The notes below the pieces were generated by a model. The model made no database searches. It was given only the letters and a program-made list of their open reading frames with translations, and was not told where the DNA came from. DNA of 14,378 bases, from contig DHWR01000159.1 in NCBI GenBank assembly GCA_002413265.1, positions 1-14,378 on the forward strand, read 5' to 3'. Positions 1-7,643 of this stretch are shown here, one piece after another (positions within the stretch are counted from its first letter, which is position 1; every line of letters begins with the position of its first letter). The position numbers and the translations under genes were made by a program. This DNA is from Chloroflexi bacterium UBA5177. Its GTDB lineage: Bacteria; Chloroflexota; UBA5177.

Positions 1-19
1 AGATGTGTATAAGAGACAG
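1..19 (+). other. Nextera/Tn5 sequencing adapter remnant
   Basis: The first 19 bases, AGATGTGTATAAGAGACAG, are exactly the Tn5 mosaic end plus adapter used in Nextera libraries. In frame it reads MCIRD, a known artefactual protein start in public databases. It is not genomic and should be trimmed; the ATG at position 3 is not a start codon. Confidence 0.97.
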
Positions 20-440
20 GGATATCAGTAACTCCTCGGTCGAAAGGGTCATTCTGCCCGACGCGTCAACCCTTCTGGACTACATGCTTTTCGTCTTTAC
101 GACGATCGTGCGCGACATGCGCGTCAACGAGGCTCGTATGAGGCAGAACGTCGAGACCTCGAAAGGGCTCTTCTTTTCTGAGAAGGTGCTCACAGCTCTG
201 GTGGAGGCGGGCATGGGCCGGCAAGCTGCCTACCGGGTCGTCCAGCGCAGCGCCATGCAAGCCTGGGAGTCGAATGAGGACTTCCGGAATCTTCTCGCAG
301 CGGACGAAGAAGTACGCTCGCGGATACCTGAAGAGGACCTTCAAAGTCTCTTTGACATTGAGAGTTTTCTCACCCACGTCGACTCGACGTTCGAGCGTGT
401 AGGGTTATCGGTCGAGACTGCTGAAGTGCAGCTGGCGTGA
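20..440 (+). CDS. purB: Adenylosuccinate lyase, C-terminal part (5' truncated)
   Basis: PurB is a cytosolic fumarase/aspartase-superfamily lyase. It cleaves SAICAR to AICAR and adenylosuccinate to AMP, each time releasing fumarate, in purine synthesis. About 140 residues remain. They begin at RDISNSSVERVILPD, which matches the conserved segment (usually ERDISHSSVERVILPD) before the C-terminal all-alpha domain. The rest follows the family: a TLLDYML helix, an ERMRENL-like VNEARMRQNVETSKGL, FSEKVLTALVEAGM, AYRVVQRSAMQAW, and the terminal DIESFLTHVDSTFERVG. The N-terminal and catalytic segments lie upstream of the contig. The apparent first residues MCIRD come from the adapter and are not part of the protein. 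The gene ends with TGA; the next likely start is 118 bases downstream. Identification is confident. Confidence 0.93.
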
Positions 441-482
441 CTTCGCATACCGACCCGCATTCTCGACATTGTGTCCGCAATC

Positions 483-511
483 TTGTCATTCGGAAGTCAA
501 CCTGCTAATAC
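483..511 (+). promoter_or_regulatory. Possible sigma-70 type promoter
   Basis: TTGTCA (483-488) lies 17 bases before TAATAC (506-511), which is preceded by TG at 503-504 as in an extended -10. The -35 matches consensus at 5 of 6 bases and the -10 at only 3 of 6. It lies 47 bases upstream of the ATG at 558 and supports that start over the GTG at 471, which lies upstream of the -35. It is a visual match only. Confidence 0.35.
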
Positions 512-557
512 ATACCTGTCGGCCACCCGACGTCCCCGACCCTGCAAGGAGCGCGAC

Positions 558-1430
558 ATGGATCAAGTGATTGCTAAGTTGGCCGACTCGGGGTCGCACG
601 TGACGTCCGCGCTCAGCGCCGGGGGCGATCAGGCCATCGCTCTGGAGGGTCGTGTCGGCATCGCCTCGGAGGTACTTTCCGATCTTCGGGCTTGGCTCAG
701 CGAAACTTCCGAAGCAGGTCTCGAAAACGACCGTGAACATCAAGGCTGGCAGTACCTGAAGCGGACCGGCGCCTATCTCGTGGAGCAGTCCACGAGATCA
801 TTCGAAGACGCGACGAAGACCAGGAGCGGGAGCTTCGGCCTTTTTGGTCGGGGCCCGAACAGGTGGCTCGCGCTAGCCGAGACCTTCCGCCACGAGGTTT
901 CTGCCGCCTCTGTCCTCGGAGTCCTCAGAGCTTACCTAGGTACCAGCTCGGACGCTCTTGGCTGGGTATCGAGGTCACCAATGTATGAAGTATTGACATC
1001 GGAACTGGCGACGGTGTCGCGCCAATTGGACACGATGGCGGTCAGCCCTGCCTCGTCGCAAGCGACAATCGTTGAGCCTTTCTTTAAGGGGCTGACAGAG
1101 AGCCTGAGGACTCTCCGCTCCGTCCTTGACGAACGGATTGCGGACTCGGGGCAGCTCTCCTCTGCAGAGCAACAGGTGGGCGCTCGATACTTGCTGGCCT
1201 GCGCGACGTATGCGTGGCAGGAGGGCCTCGACTCATTGAGCGAGGTGAGGCAGCTGTACATAAACGTGCGCGAACGATGGACGAGCAACTCTGAGATCGT
1301 AGTCGAGCGGGTCGGAGTGACATTGCTTCACTGTGTCACCGGCCAGGCGATCGTCACCGGTGCGGACAGCTTTCTACATTCCTCCGCTGGTCAGGTCTTC
1401 TCGAATGGCGAACCCGCCTCGACTTCCTGA
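558..1430 (+). CDS. Hypothetical alpha-helical protein
   Basis: Unrecognised protein of 290 residues. The ATG at 558 is preferred because AAGGAG lies at 546-551, six bases upstream; the open frame also extends back to a GTG at 471, which has no ribosome site. No signal peptide or membrane segment is visible. The composition is amphipathic helical throughout, with Leu, Ala, Glu and Arg rich stretches and a short glycine-rich segment, GSFGLFGRGPNRW, at roughly residues 94-106. No metal-binding or nucleotide-binding motif is apparent. It stands alone, 118 bases after purB and followed by about 900 bases without a clear gene. GC-rich third positions resemble those of its neighbours, supporting a real gene. 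It shows no obvious similarity to the unknown gene at 2343-3224. Function cannot be inferred. Confidence 0.75.
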   Translation: MDQVIAKLADSGSHVTSALSAGGDQAIALEGRVGIASEVLSDLRAWLSETSEAGLENDREHQGWQYLKRTGAYLVEQSTRSFEDATKTRSGSFGLFGRGPNRWLALAETFRHEVSAASVLGVLRAYLGTSSDALGWVSRSPMYEVLTSELATVSRQLDTMAVSPASSQATIVEPFFKGLTESLRTLRSVLDERIADSGQLSSAEQQVGARYLLACATYAWQEGLDSLSEVRQLYINVRERWTSNSEIVVERVGVTLLHCVTGQAIVTGADSFLHSSAGQVFSNGEPASTS

Positions 1431-2342
1431 TTTCTGAAGATGTGCTCCCCGGGTCAGGGGAACCAAGCCGGACGTGCATCCGCGCAACGGGCGGCTGGCA
1501 TGTTGCGAACGTTTATTGTGCGCACGACCGGCCCGCTGCCTCTGTTGATGGAGCGGGCCGCAAATTGATCAGGTAGGAGAACGAGGGTGGCATGCCCACA
1601 TCGGAGTACAAACAACCTCTACTGCATGCCGGGCGCCTGAGTACGACTCCAACCATCAGGGCGGCGCGGGACAGCAATCTCGAGAGCTGGCTGATCCGCT
1701 TCCATCACCGCGATCTCTAATTGAAGGCGCTGTGCAACTTCGCCGGTGAGCTTTACGATGCCGATGAAAAGCGATTTCAAGTTGATAGTGACGGTATAAA
1801 ACGGTGCATGTGAGGGTTTGACTATCAAAGTATTCTCATCGGTGGTACGAGTCGATTTCCGGAACCGTTTGATTGGCGCCAGCCGCCGGCGAGGTCTAGT
1901 CGTGCGTCTCAGGGACGTGCCTGTTCGCGTGTTTAGGGTGCGCTTCGTGCGAGAACTGTGCCGGGGCGCGCCGGAAGGTGTTCGAGTCGTCCATCGATCT
2001 TTAAACAAAAAAGTGCTCCGGGAGAGAAACTAGGCCGTCAATTCTTCGGCGAACTCGGGAATGACTTACGTCTTTTCCGGTTCCGCTATTGCTAGGCGTG
2101 CCGCCTGCTGACGGGGATTGCTCCCTGCCATCCAAGGGCTACACGTCGCGACGACGTACCGTCGATTACTCACTCGGAGCACCCTCAACCTACCACCAGA
2201 TGCATTCCTCTTCAAGAGGTGGCGGGATAGTTCGACACAACCTCTGGAAAGGTGGAGAGCTGTGCTCTTTAGAGACCTGCTTATGTAAGAGGAGACAAGT
2301 CTTGACATTCCAGAGTGGGTGTGTTGAAGTGTGGGCAGGCGC
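1431..2342. other. Long intergenic region, no convincing gene
   Basis: About 910 bases with only short open frames on either strand (minus 1619-2008, plus 1818-2033 and 2089-2412). They are Arg-rich or low-complexity, lack strong ribosome sites and show weaker third-position GC bias. No tRNA, tmRNA, RNase P or SRP RNA hallmark was recognised. Visible structure is a 9-bp hairpin (1529-1560), two perfect short palindromes (2143-2157 and 2207-2219) and locally A/T-rich DNA near 1780-1835 and 2000-2012. It may hold a decayed gene, a small RNA or control sites for the gene at 2343. Confidence 0.6.
1529..1560. terminator. GC-rich hairpin, possible terminator of the upstream gene
   Basis: CGGCCCGCT (1529-1537) is perfectly complementary to AGCGGGCCG (1552-1560) around a 14-base loop. 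It lies about 100 bases after the stop at 1430. No T-run follows, so intrinsic termination is uncertain. It could equally be part of an unrecognised RNA. Confidence 0.35.
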
Positions 2343-3224
2343 ATGGACACTATCGGTTCACTCGATGCCTGCGAACGACTTCTTCACGATGCGGCTGCCG
2401 AACTTGAGGTAGTCGCTCTTACATTCGCGCCCTCAAATCCAGCTGTCGAACCTCACTTCCGGCTGGAGCGCCTGGATCAGTTGTTGGTCCAACTGAGCGG
2501 CGCGCAGTCCATGATGATGGAGACGCCCCCAGACGCTCGATCGTGGGCCGTGCAATCACGTGTGGCACACGTGAGGGCCTGGCGTTACGCTGCTCAGGCC
2601 GCCGTTGACTTCGCAATCGAGGCGCTTCAAGAAGGGGCCGATTCGACCGCGGCCGCGGAATCGTGCTGCCGGTACTCCGAGCACCTTCTCGCCGCCCTCA
2701 TCCTTCTCGCCGCCCTGGCTACTTCGGGTGAAGAGGTTTCGCTGCCGGATGGCGAGCGAGCCTCTCAGCGAACAAAATCGTCGATCTCCGTGCCTCTATG
2801 GGATGACGACCTCCGAGTTGTCCTGAGGCGAATCGGAGGACTGCAACATGCCGACAAGAATTGGACATTGCCGGCCATATCCCGAACCAATCGGAGCCTG
2901 AGGTTGGCTGTCGAGAAGTTGGAGACGGTCGTCGACAGCGTCTGGTCGAGATCTCCGTCTCCCCCGTGGCACCTGTGCCGGTATTACGTCGAGGCAGAAG
3001 CCTGGCGGATCGCAGCCGAGACTGCGACCGAGTTTGTCGAGAGAGAAACGAGCTTGCCGCCGCCTGCACTGAAGAGAGCTCTACTGAGCGGGTTGGCATT
3101 CGCCGAAGAGAGCATTTCCGCGTTGCTCGCCCCTGGCACTCGATTTCGCGCACCGAGCGGAACACTCATGGAATCGCGACTCGCCGGGGCTCGCGCGTCC
3201 CGAAACGCCGCCCAGCCCAGCTAG
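2343..3224 (+). CDS. Hypothetical helical protein with internal duplication
   Basis: Unrecognised 293-residue protein. The ATG at 2343 is chosen over the in-frame GTG at 2331; an in-frame stop at 2325 rules out anything longer. Ribosome-binding signals are weak (GGGCAGG just upstream). The protein is helical, Ala/Leu/Arg-rich, with no signal peptide; the run LLAALILLAALA (about residues 115-126) is hydrophobic but short. Two parts align by eye: residues about 40-125 (RVAHVRAWRYAAQAAVDFAI, then RYSEHLLAALI) and about 184-264 (RYYVEAEAWRIAAETATEFV, then LAFAEESISALL), suggesting a tandem duplication of a helical-bundle unit of roughly 80 residues, spaced about 140 residues apart. The gene converges on the DnaA-like gene with a 7-base gap between stops. 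No function is proposed. Confidence 0.75.
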   Translation: MDTIGSLDACERLLHDAAAELEVVALTFAPSNPAVEPHFRLERLDQLLVQLSGAQSMMMETPPDARSWAVQSRVAHVRAWRYAAQAAVDFAIEALQEGADSTAAAESCCRYSEHLLAALILLAALATSGEEVSLPDGERASQRTKSSISVPLWDDDLRVVLRRIGGLQHADKNWTLPAISRTNRSLRLAVEKLETVVDSVWSRSPSPPWHLCRYYVEAEAWRIAAETATEFVERETSLPPPALKRALLSGLAFAEESISALLAPGTRFRAPSGTLMESRLAGARASRNAAQPS

Positions 3225-3231
3225 ATCCGGA

Positions 3232-4560
3232 CTACATGGGAAGAGGCTGTGCGGTTGTCCACTGCTCACGCAGACCGCAACGAAGCGCATCGATCTTCTG
3301 CCGTCCCGAAACCGTTTCGTATTCACGGTCGATGTCAGCACAGCCATACGCCACACAGCTATGGCTTCGCCCGCCTAGAATGCTCCCAATCTCACTCGCC
3401 GAGATCCCGCATTCCGCTCTCAACAGAAACATGGTGACGTGTCGGGCGCGCTCGAGCCTGCGGCTACGGATGTGGCCGACCAGTTCTCCCAGGGAGACAC
3501 CAAACGATTCCATGACGGTTTGAAGGACAGCTCGCGGCGGCGTCTTGACACACTTGCGGCCGCTACGACCTACAACTCGGATCACGTCCTCCGCTTCCAC
3601 GCGTCCGTTTGTCGGTCGAGATAGTTCGATGATGTCCCTGAGAATACTTTCCATGACGTGTGCGTCAGGCGGCGAGACAGCGGCAAGGAGGTGAATGACC
3701 CTAGTCGGCAAGACGCACCCTCGTTGGACGAGCATCATTTTGAGAGTGGCCTCGCGCAGCGAAAATCCCGGGCGGGAGAGCGAAACGAAGCGAAGAGGAT
3801 GCAGCGCCTCGGATAGCCTGAAGTGCATCGGAGACCGCGTGTCAACGACCGCATCCGTCACCAACACGACCTGTCCTTCGTTTTCCTGAGCCTCGATCAG
3901 CTCGAAGGCCAAACGCTCCTGTTCAAGATAGTGCAGCCCCCTGAGTTGCAGATTGTCGCAAACGGTCACCGGTGACTTCTCACCACGTGGGGAAGCGGCG
4001 TACCCCGGCCCGTCGGGTTTTGCTAGGTCCGCCGCACGGATGAATACGGGCCGGCCGTGACCGCTCGCGTAGACGGCGGCAGCCATCAGCAGGTGCGTCT
4101 TGCCGGAACCGGGCGGCCCTGAAATCAGCACACCCGGCCGGTCTCCATCCTCGAGGATCGATCGCAAGGCAAAAAAGGCCTCGCGGTTCTCGGATGCGAC
4201 AGCAAATGAATCGAATGTCTGTGATCCCCGAGCATCAGTGACTTCTCCCGCGGCCTCCGCCTCGACGACGACGCGGAGCCGAAGATCCGGAAAGCCGAGC
4301 GAGCGAAACGTTTCTTGAACGGCTGGTGTGAGATGAAGCGAAATCCAGTCCTGGATCTGCAAAGTGGGCGCGGCGACCGTCAACACGCCGACATCCACTT
4401 TCAGCGGGCGCACCGGCTGCAGCCAGGCAAGAACAGGCGCCTGTCCGAGTCGGTTCGAGAGGTCGGCAAGTGCCTCCTGCCAGAAGGTGGCGAGGGTCTT
4501 GGAGCCGTCAGCCGCCGGAAAGATGGGACCGCGAGGAAAGCTCAGAGTGGAGGTATTCAT
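3232..4560 (-). CDS. Divergent DnaA-like protein with domain I and a degenerate AAA+ core
   Basis: A 442-residue protein with DnaA architecture. Residues about 23-90 resemble domain I (FWQEALADLSNRLG..., then DWISLHLTPAVQETF), the part that in DnaA binds helicase and partners. Residues 114-132 (QTFDSFAVASENREAF) match the entry to the AAA+ domain. Walker A is intact, GPPGSGKT at 148-155. The Walker B region reads VTVCDN (198-203), with Asn where DnaA has a second Asp. The RSRF-type arginine-finger segment is replaced by HFRLSEALHPLRF (246-258), and the sensor II NVRELEG segment by DAHVMES (299-305), losing its Arg. Domain IV (343-412) keeps the helix-turn-helix shape, but GRDHSTV has become GRSHSCV (397-403). 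It may bind ATP and DNA yet probably does not hydrolyse or assemble like DnaA. It is divergent from ligD, and its ribosome site is weak. It could be a regulatory DnaA paralog; the family call is firm, the role unknown. Confidence 0.85.
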   Translation of the reverse strand: MNTSTLSFPRGPIFPAADGSKTLATFWQEALADLSNRLGQAPVLAWLQPVRPLKVDVGVLTVAAPTLQIQDWISLHLTPAVQETFRSLGFPDLRLRVVVEAEAAGEVTDARGSQTFDSFAVASENREAFFALRSILEDGDRPGVLISGPPGSGKTHLLMAAAVYASGHGRPVFIRAADLAKPDGPGYAASPRGEKSPVTVCDNLQLRGLHYLEQERLAFELIEAQENEGQVVLVTDAVVDTRSPMHFRLSEALHPLRFVSLSRPGFSLREATLKMMLVQRGCVLPTRVIHLLAAVSPPDAHVMESILRDIIELSRPTNGRVEAEDVIRVVGRSGRKCVKTPPRAVLQTVMESFGVSLGELVGHIRSRRLERARHVTMFLLRAECGISASEIGSILGGRSHSCVAYGCADIDREYETVSGRQKIDALRCGLREQWTTAQPLPM

Positions 4561-4793
4561 GTGCCGTCCCGAAGCGAAGATGCGTCATACTAGCGGGTTC
4601 TCGGGGGCGCGTTGTTGACCATAACAGTGCCGGTGAACACGCGTCCCAAGCGTCCGAAGAGCCAGTTCAAGGCACAGTCCCGGAAGGCTCGTACGAGTGT
4701 GGATGCCACCTCTAAATTTCGTTGAAGCTTTGTGGAATTGTTTCGGGATCTCGTCGAGCTGACACATAGAATTGGTCCCGCCCGAAGGAAACG
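4561..4793. promoter_or_regulatory. Divergent promoter region between the DnaA-like gene and ligD
   Basis: This 233-base stretch must serve both the minus-strand DnaA-like gene and plus-strand ligD. It holds a perfect 10-bp palindrome, CTCGTACGAG (4688-4697), sharing the CTCGTA half-site with the arrays near the DUF5343 and ku genes. TGTGGATGC (4698-4706) abuts it and TGTGGAATT (4731-4739) follows; each matches 7 of 9 bases of the DnaA-box complement. A -10-like TAGAAT lies at 4767-4772 without a clear -35. The ribosome site of ligD is GAAGGAA at 4784-4790. Confidence 0.5.
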
Positions 4794-7595
4794 ATGTCTC
4801 TAGACGAGTACGACCGCAAACGTCAATTCGACCAGACGCCGGAACCGAGAGGTTCGGAGCAAGAGCGTGCTCCGCGTCTGCGTTTCGTGGTGCAGCGCCA
4901 CGATGCGACGCGCCTTCATCACGACTTTCGTCTTGAGTTAGACGGGGTTCTCAAGAGCTGGGCGGTTCCAAAAGGACCCTCCATGAAAGCCGGTGAGAAG
5001 CGCCTGGCCATGATGGTCGAAGACCATCCCATGGACTACCGCATATTCGAGGGCGTGATCCCAAAGGGCAATTACGGGGCGGGCTCGGTCATGGTTTGGG
5101 ACGAGGGCGTCTATCAGGCTGTGGACACGTCCAAACCTGGAGAGCAGGAGCGTGTTCTGAGACACGGCCTGCACAAGGGCCACTTGGTAATCCTGCTGAA
5201 CGGCAAAAAACTCCGCGGCGTGTTCGATCTCGTCCACACTCACGACGAAAAGCAGGAGAATGCCTGGCTTCTTATCAAACGCGACGACGTGTTTGCGACG
5301 GACGAAGATGTTACGGCTCAAGATCGTTCTGTCTTGACCGGACGCAGCCAGGAAGAGATAGCGTCGCAATCGGCCGAGGCGGGCGATATTTGGGAGTCGG
5401 ACAAGAGGAAAGCTCTGCCGGACCTCAACGATGTGCCGGTGGGCGAGATGCCGCACGACGTGAAACCCATGTTGGCCGTCACCATCGACAAGCCATTCGT
5501 ACGAGACGACTGGGTCTTTGAGCTGAAATGGGACGGATATCGGATCATCGCGGAAACCGAAAAGGGCAAGGTCAGGCTCTATTCCCGAAATGGGAAGGAC
5601 TACACCGACCGCTTCTCGGACGTCGCGAAGGCAGTTAAAGGTATGGGACTCGACGCTGTTCTCGACGGAGAAGTAGTCGCGCTGGATCCGGGAGGAAGAC
5701 CTCGCTTCGAATGGTTGCAAAACTATCCGCGAGGAAATGAAGGCGAGCTCGTCTACTACGTCTTCGACATTCTGTATCTGGACGGACATAGCGTCGAGCC
5801 TTTGCCGTTGTCTAGGCGCAAAGAAATCCTGGCAGCGGTCCTGCCGGAGAGTCCATACGTTCGTGTCAGTGAGGACGTGCCCGACGGCGAGGCGCTTTTT
5901 CGATTCGTGGAGGATCACGAGCTTGAAGGGGTCCTCGCCAAGAAAGCGTCGAGCCGGTACCAGGAAGGAAAGCGCAGCGACTCTTGGCAGAAGATAAAGC
6001 GCCGCCCTATCGAGCAGGCGATGATCGGCGGTTACGCGCTGGTGCGAGATGGAGGCAATCAGCTGGGAGCACTGCTCCTTGGCCAACGGGATGGCGATCA
6101 GCTGAAGTACGTGGGCAACGTAGGCTCCGGCTTCAGCGACAAGATTTCGAAGGAGCTTCTTGGTCTGCTCGAGCCTCTACATACAGACGCGTGCCCGTTT
6201 CCCGAGCCTCCGAGTGGGTCCGGTCAGCGGTGGTCGCGGCCGGGCAAGCCCGCCGAGGTGAGATGGGTGCGTCCGGAACTGAAATGCAATGTCTCATTTT
6301 CGGAATGGACGGAAGCCGGCAGCATGCGGCAGCCGGTGTACCTCGGCCTCACGACCGGAGAGGCGACGCCTCCGTCGACTCCGACGATCGAGCCTTCGGG
6401 TGCCGAGGAGGGCGAAGCATCCTCTGCTGAGACTGAGGCTGAAGCAGCGCCCGCTGCGAGTGACGTGTCCCCCGCTGAAAGCGAAGCACCTTCCGCCGGG
6501 GGTGCGGTACCTCCCGCGGAAAGCGAACCGGCGTCCGGCGACAGAGAAACACGTTCGGCCGATGTCGAGCCATCTTCACCTGCGAGCGAGGCGGTTGACA
6601 CGCTACACGAGAGTCCAGCTACGGGTCCGTCCGAGGACGAGGCAGCGGAGGCCAGAGACGAGGCGACCCGTCGAAGGTTCCGAGGTAGCTCAGAGAAAAA
6701 GCTCGTGTATCGAGTCGACGGCAGGTCGGTTGATTTGAGCAACCCGACGAAGGTCTTCTGGCCGGAGGAAGGCTGGACCAAAACAGATCTGGCCGAGTAC
6801 TACCGGTTCGTCGCTCCCTACATCCTTAAACATCTACGTGGTCGACCAGAGTCCCTCCGTCGCTACCCGGACGGAATAACCGGAGAGGCGTTCTTCCACA
6901 AGGACGTCGGCAATCTGGTGCCCGAGTGGGTGGAAACCGTTCGGGTTGAATCGGACTCCGGAGGACCGAAGACGTACATGTTGTGCCAGGACGAGGCCAC
7001 GCTGCTGTTCGTCGTCAACCTCGGATGCATCGACCTGAATCCCTGGTTATCCGAAGTGGGCTCGCTAGAGCTCCCTGACTACTCGGTCATCGATCTGGAT
7101 CCTGAGGATATCGGTTTTGAAAAGGTGGTCGAGGCCGCGACTGCCGTTCACGAGGTACTGGCAGGCGCCAAAGTTCCCAGCTTGGTGAAGACTTCCGGGG
7201 CCACTGGAATGCATATTTTCGTCCCCCTCGGCGGACGCTACACGTACGAGCAATCGCGGCAGTTTGCAGAGCTGGTCGCGACGCTCGCTCATCAGAGACT
7301 GCCCGACACCACGAGCCTGGTGCGCAATCCGGCTCAGCGCCAGGGAAAGGTGTACATCGACTTCCTGCAGAACCGAAGAGGTCAGACACTGGCAAGCGCG
7401 TACAGCGTCCGCCCGTTTCCTGGTGCGCCGGTGTCCACGCCTTTGAATTGGGACGAGGTGGTGCCGGGCCTGAATCCAGGAAGCTTCACCATGTTTACGC
7501 TTCAGGAAAGACTCGAGCGGGTTGGGGATCTGTGGGAGCTTGAGCAGGGAGTTTTAGATCTCCCCGGTTTCCTCGAGACCCTCAGTGGGGAATAG
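4794..7595 (+). CDS. ligD: Multifunctional ATP-dependent DNA ligase LigD (PE-LIG-POL)
   Basis: LigD is the end-processing and sealing enzyme of bacterial non-homologous end joining and acts with Ku. All three modules are present in 933 residues. The 3'-phosphoesterase domain (about 27-165) has the RLHHDFRLELDG motif with His42/His43 and a second HP motif at His78. The ATP-dependent ligase domain (about 222-520) has the adenylation motif ELKWDG with Lys245, EGVLAKK (378-384) and WQKIK (398-402). The primase-like polymerase domain (about 635-930) has the metal-binding IDLDPED with Asp767 and Asp769, then TSGATGMHIFVPL (800-812) and KVYIDFLQN. The domain order matches Pseudomonas LigD, not mycobacterial LigD (POL-PE-LIG). 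A low-complexity Ser/Glu/Ala/Pro linker (about 521-634) separates LIG and POL and is longer than usual. The ATG follows GAAGGAA closely. dnaA begins 48 bases after the stop, so the two may be cotranscribed. Confidence 0.96.
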   Translation: MSLDEYDRKRQFDQTPEPRGSEQERAPRLRFVVQRHDATRLHHDFRLELDGVLKSWAVPKGPSMKAGEKRLAMMVEDHPMDYRIFEGVIPKGNYGAGSVMVWDEGVYQAVDTSKPGEQERVLRHGLHKGHLVILLNGKKLRGVFDLVHTHDEKQENAWLLIKRDDVFATDEDVTAQDRSVLTGRSQEEIASQSAEAGDIWESDKRKALPDLNDVPVGEMPHDVKPMLAVTIDKPFVRDDWVFELKWDGYRIIAETEKGKVRLYSRNGKDYTDRFSDVAKAVKGMGLDAVLDGEVVALDPGGRPRFEWLQNYPRGNEGELVYYVFDILYLDGHSVEPLPLSRRKEILAAVLPESPYVRVSEDVPDGEALFRFVEDHELEGVLAKKASSRYQEGKRSDSWQKIKRRPIEQAMIGGYALVRDGGNQLGALLLGQRDGDQLKYVGNVGSGFSDKISKELLGLLEPLHTDACPFPEPPSGSGQRWSRPGKPAEVRWVRPELKCNVSFSEWTEAGSMRQPVYLGLTTGEATPPSTPTIEPSGAEEGEASSAETEAEAAPAASDVSPAESEAPSAGGAVPPAESEPASGDRETRSADVEPSSPASEAVDTLHESPATGPSEDEAAEARDEATRRRFRGSSEKKLVYRVDGRSVDLSNPTKVFWPEEGWTKTDLAEYYRFVAPYILKHLRGRPESLRRYPDGITGEAFFHKDVGNLVPEWVETVRVESDSGGPKTYMLCQDEATLLFVVNLGCIDLNPWLSEVGSLELPDYSVIDLDPEDIGFEKVVEAATAVHEVLAGAKVPSLVKTSGATGMHIFVPLGGRYTYEQSRQFAELVATLAHQRLPDTTSLVRNPAQRQGKVYIDFLQNRRGQTLASAYSVRPFPGAPVSTPLNWDEVVPGLNPGSFTMFTLQERLERVGDLWELEQGVLDLPGFLETLSGE

Positions 7596-7643
7596 GTCGA
7601 AATTCGCCATTGAAGAAGCAACTGCTTGTCTGTAGGATTACAA

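Noticed and set aside
1978..1994. TTCGAGT resembling a tRNA T-loop
   Set aside because: The flanking bases AGGTG and CGTCC do not pair, and no acceptor or anticodon arm is present.
1619..2008. 129-codon minus-strand open frame in the intergenic region
   Set aside because: The TTG start lacks a ribosome site, the N-terminal half is a run of Arg/Thr/Ser, and third positions show only about 55% G/C where sampled. A short real gene in its 3' half cannot be excluded.
1818..2033. 71-codon plus-strand frame
   Set aside because: It is Arg/Val-rich, with no recognisable motif and no ribosome site; it looks like a chance frame.
4938..6086. 382-codon antisense frame within ligD
   Set aside because: The plus strand clearly encodes LigD domains; this is a GC-skew shadow frame.
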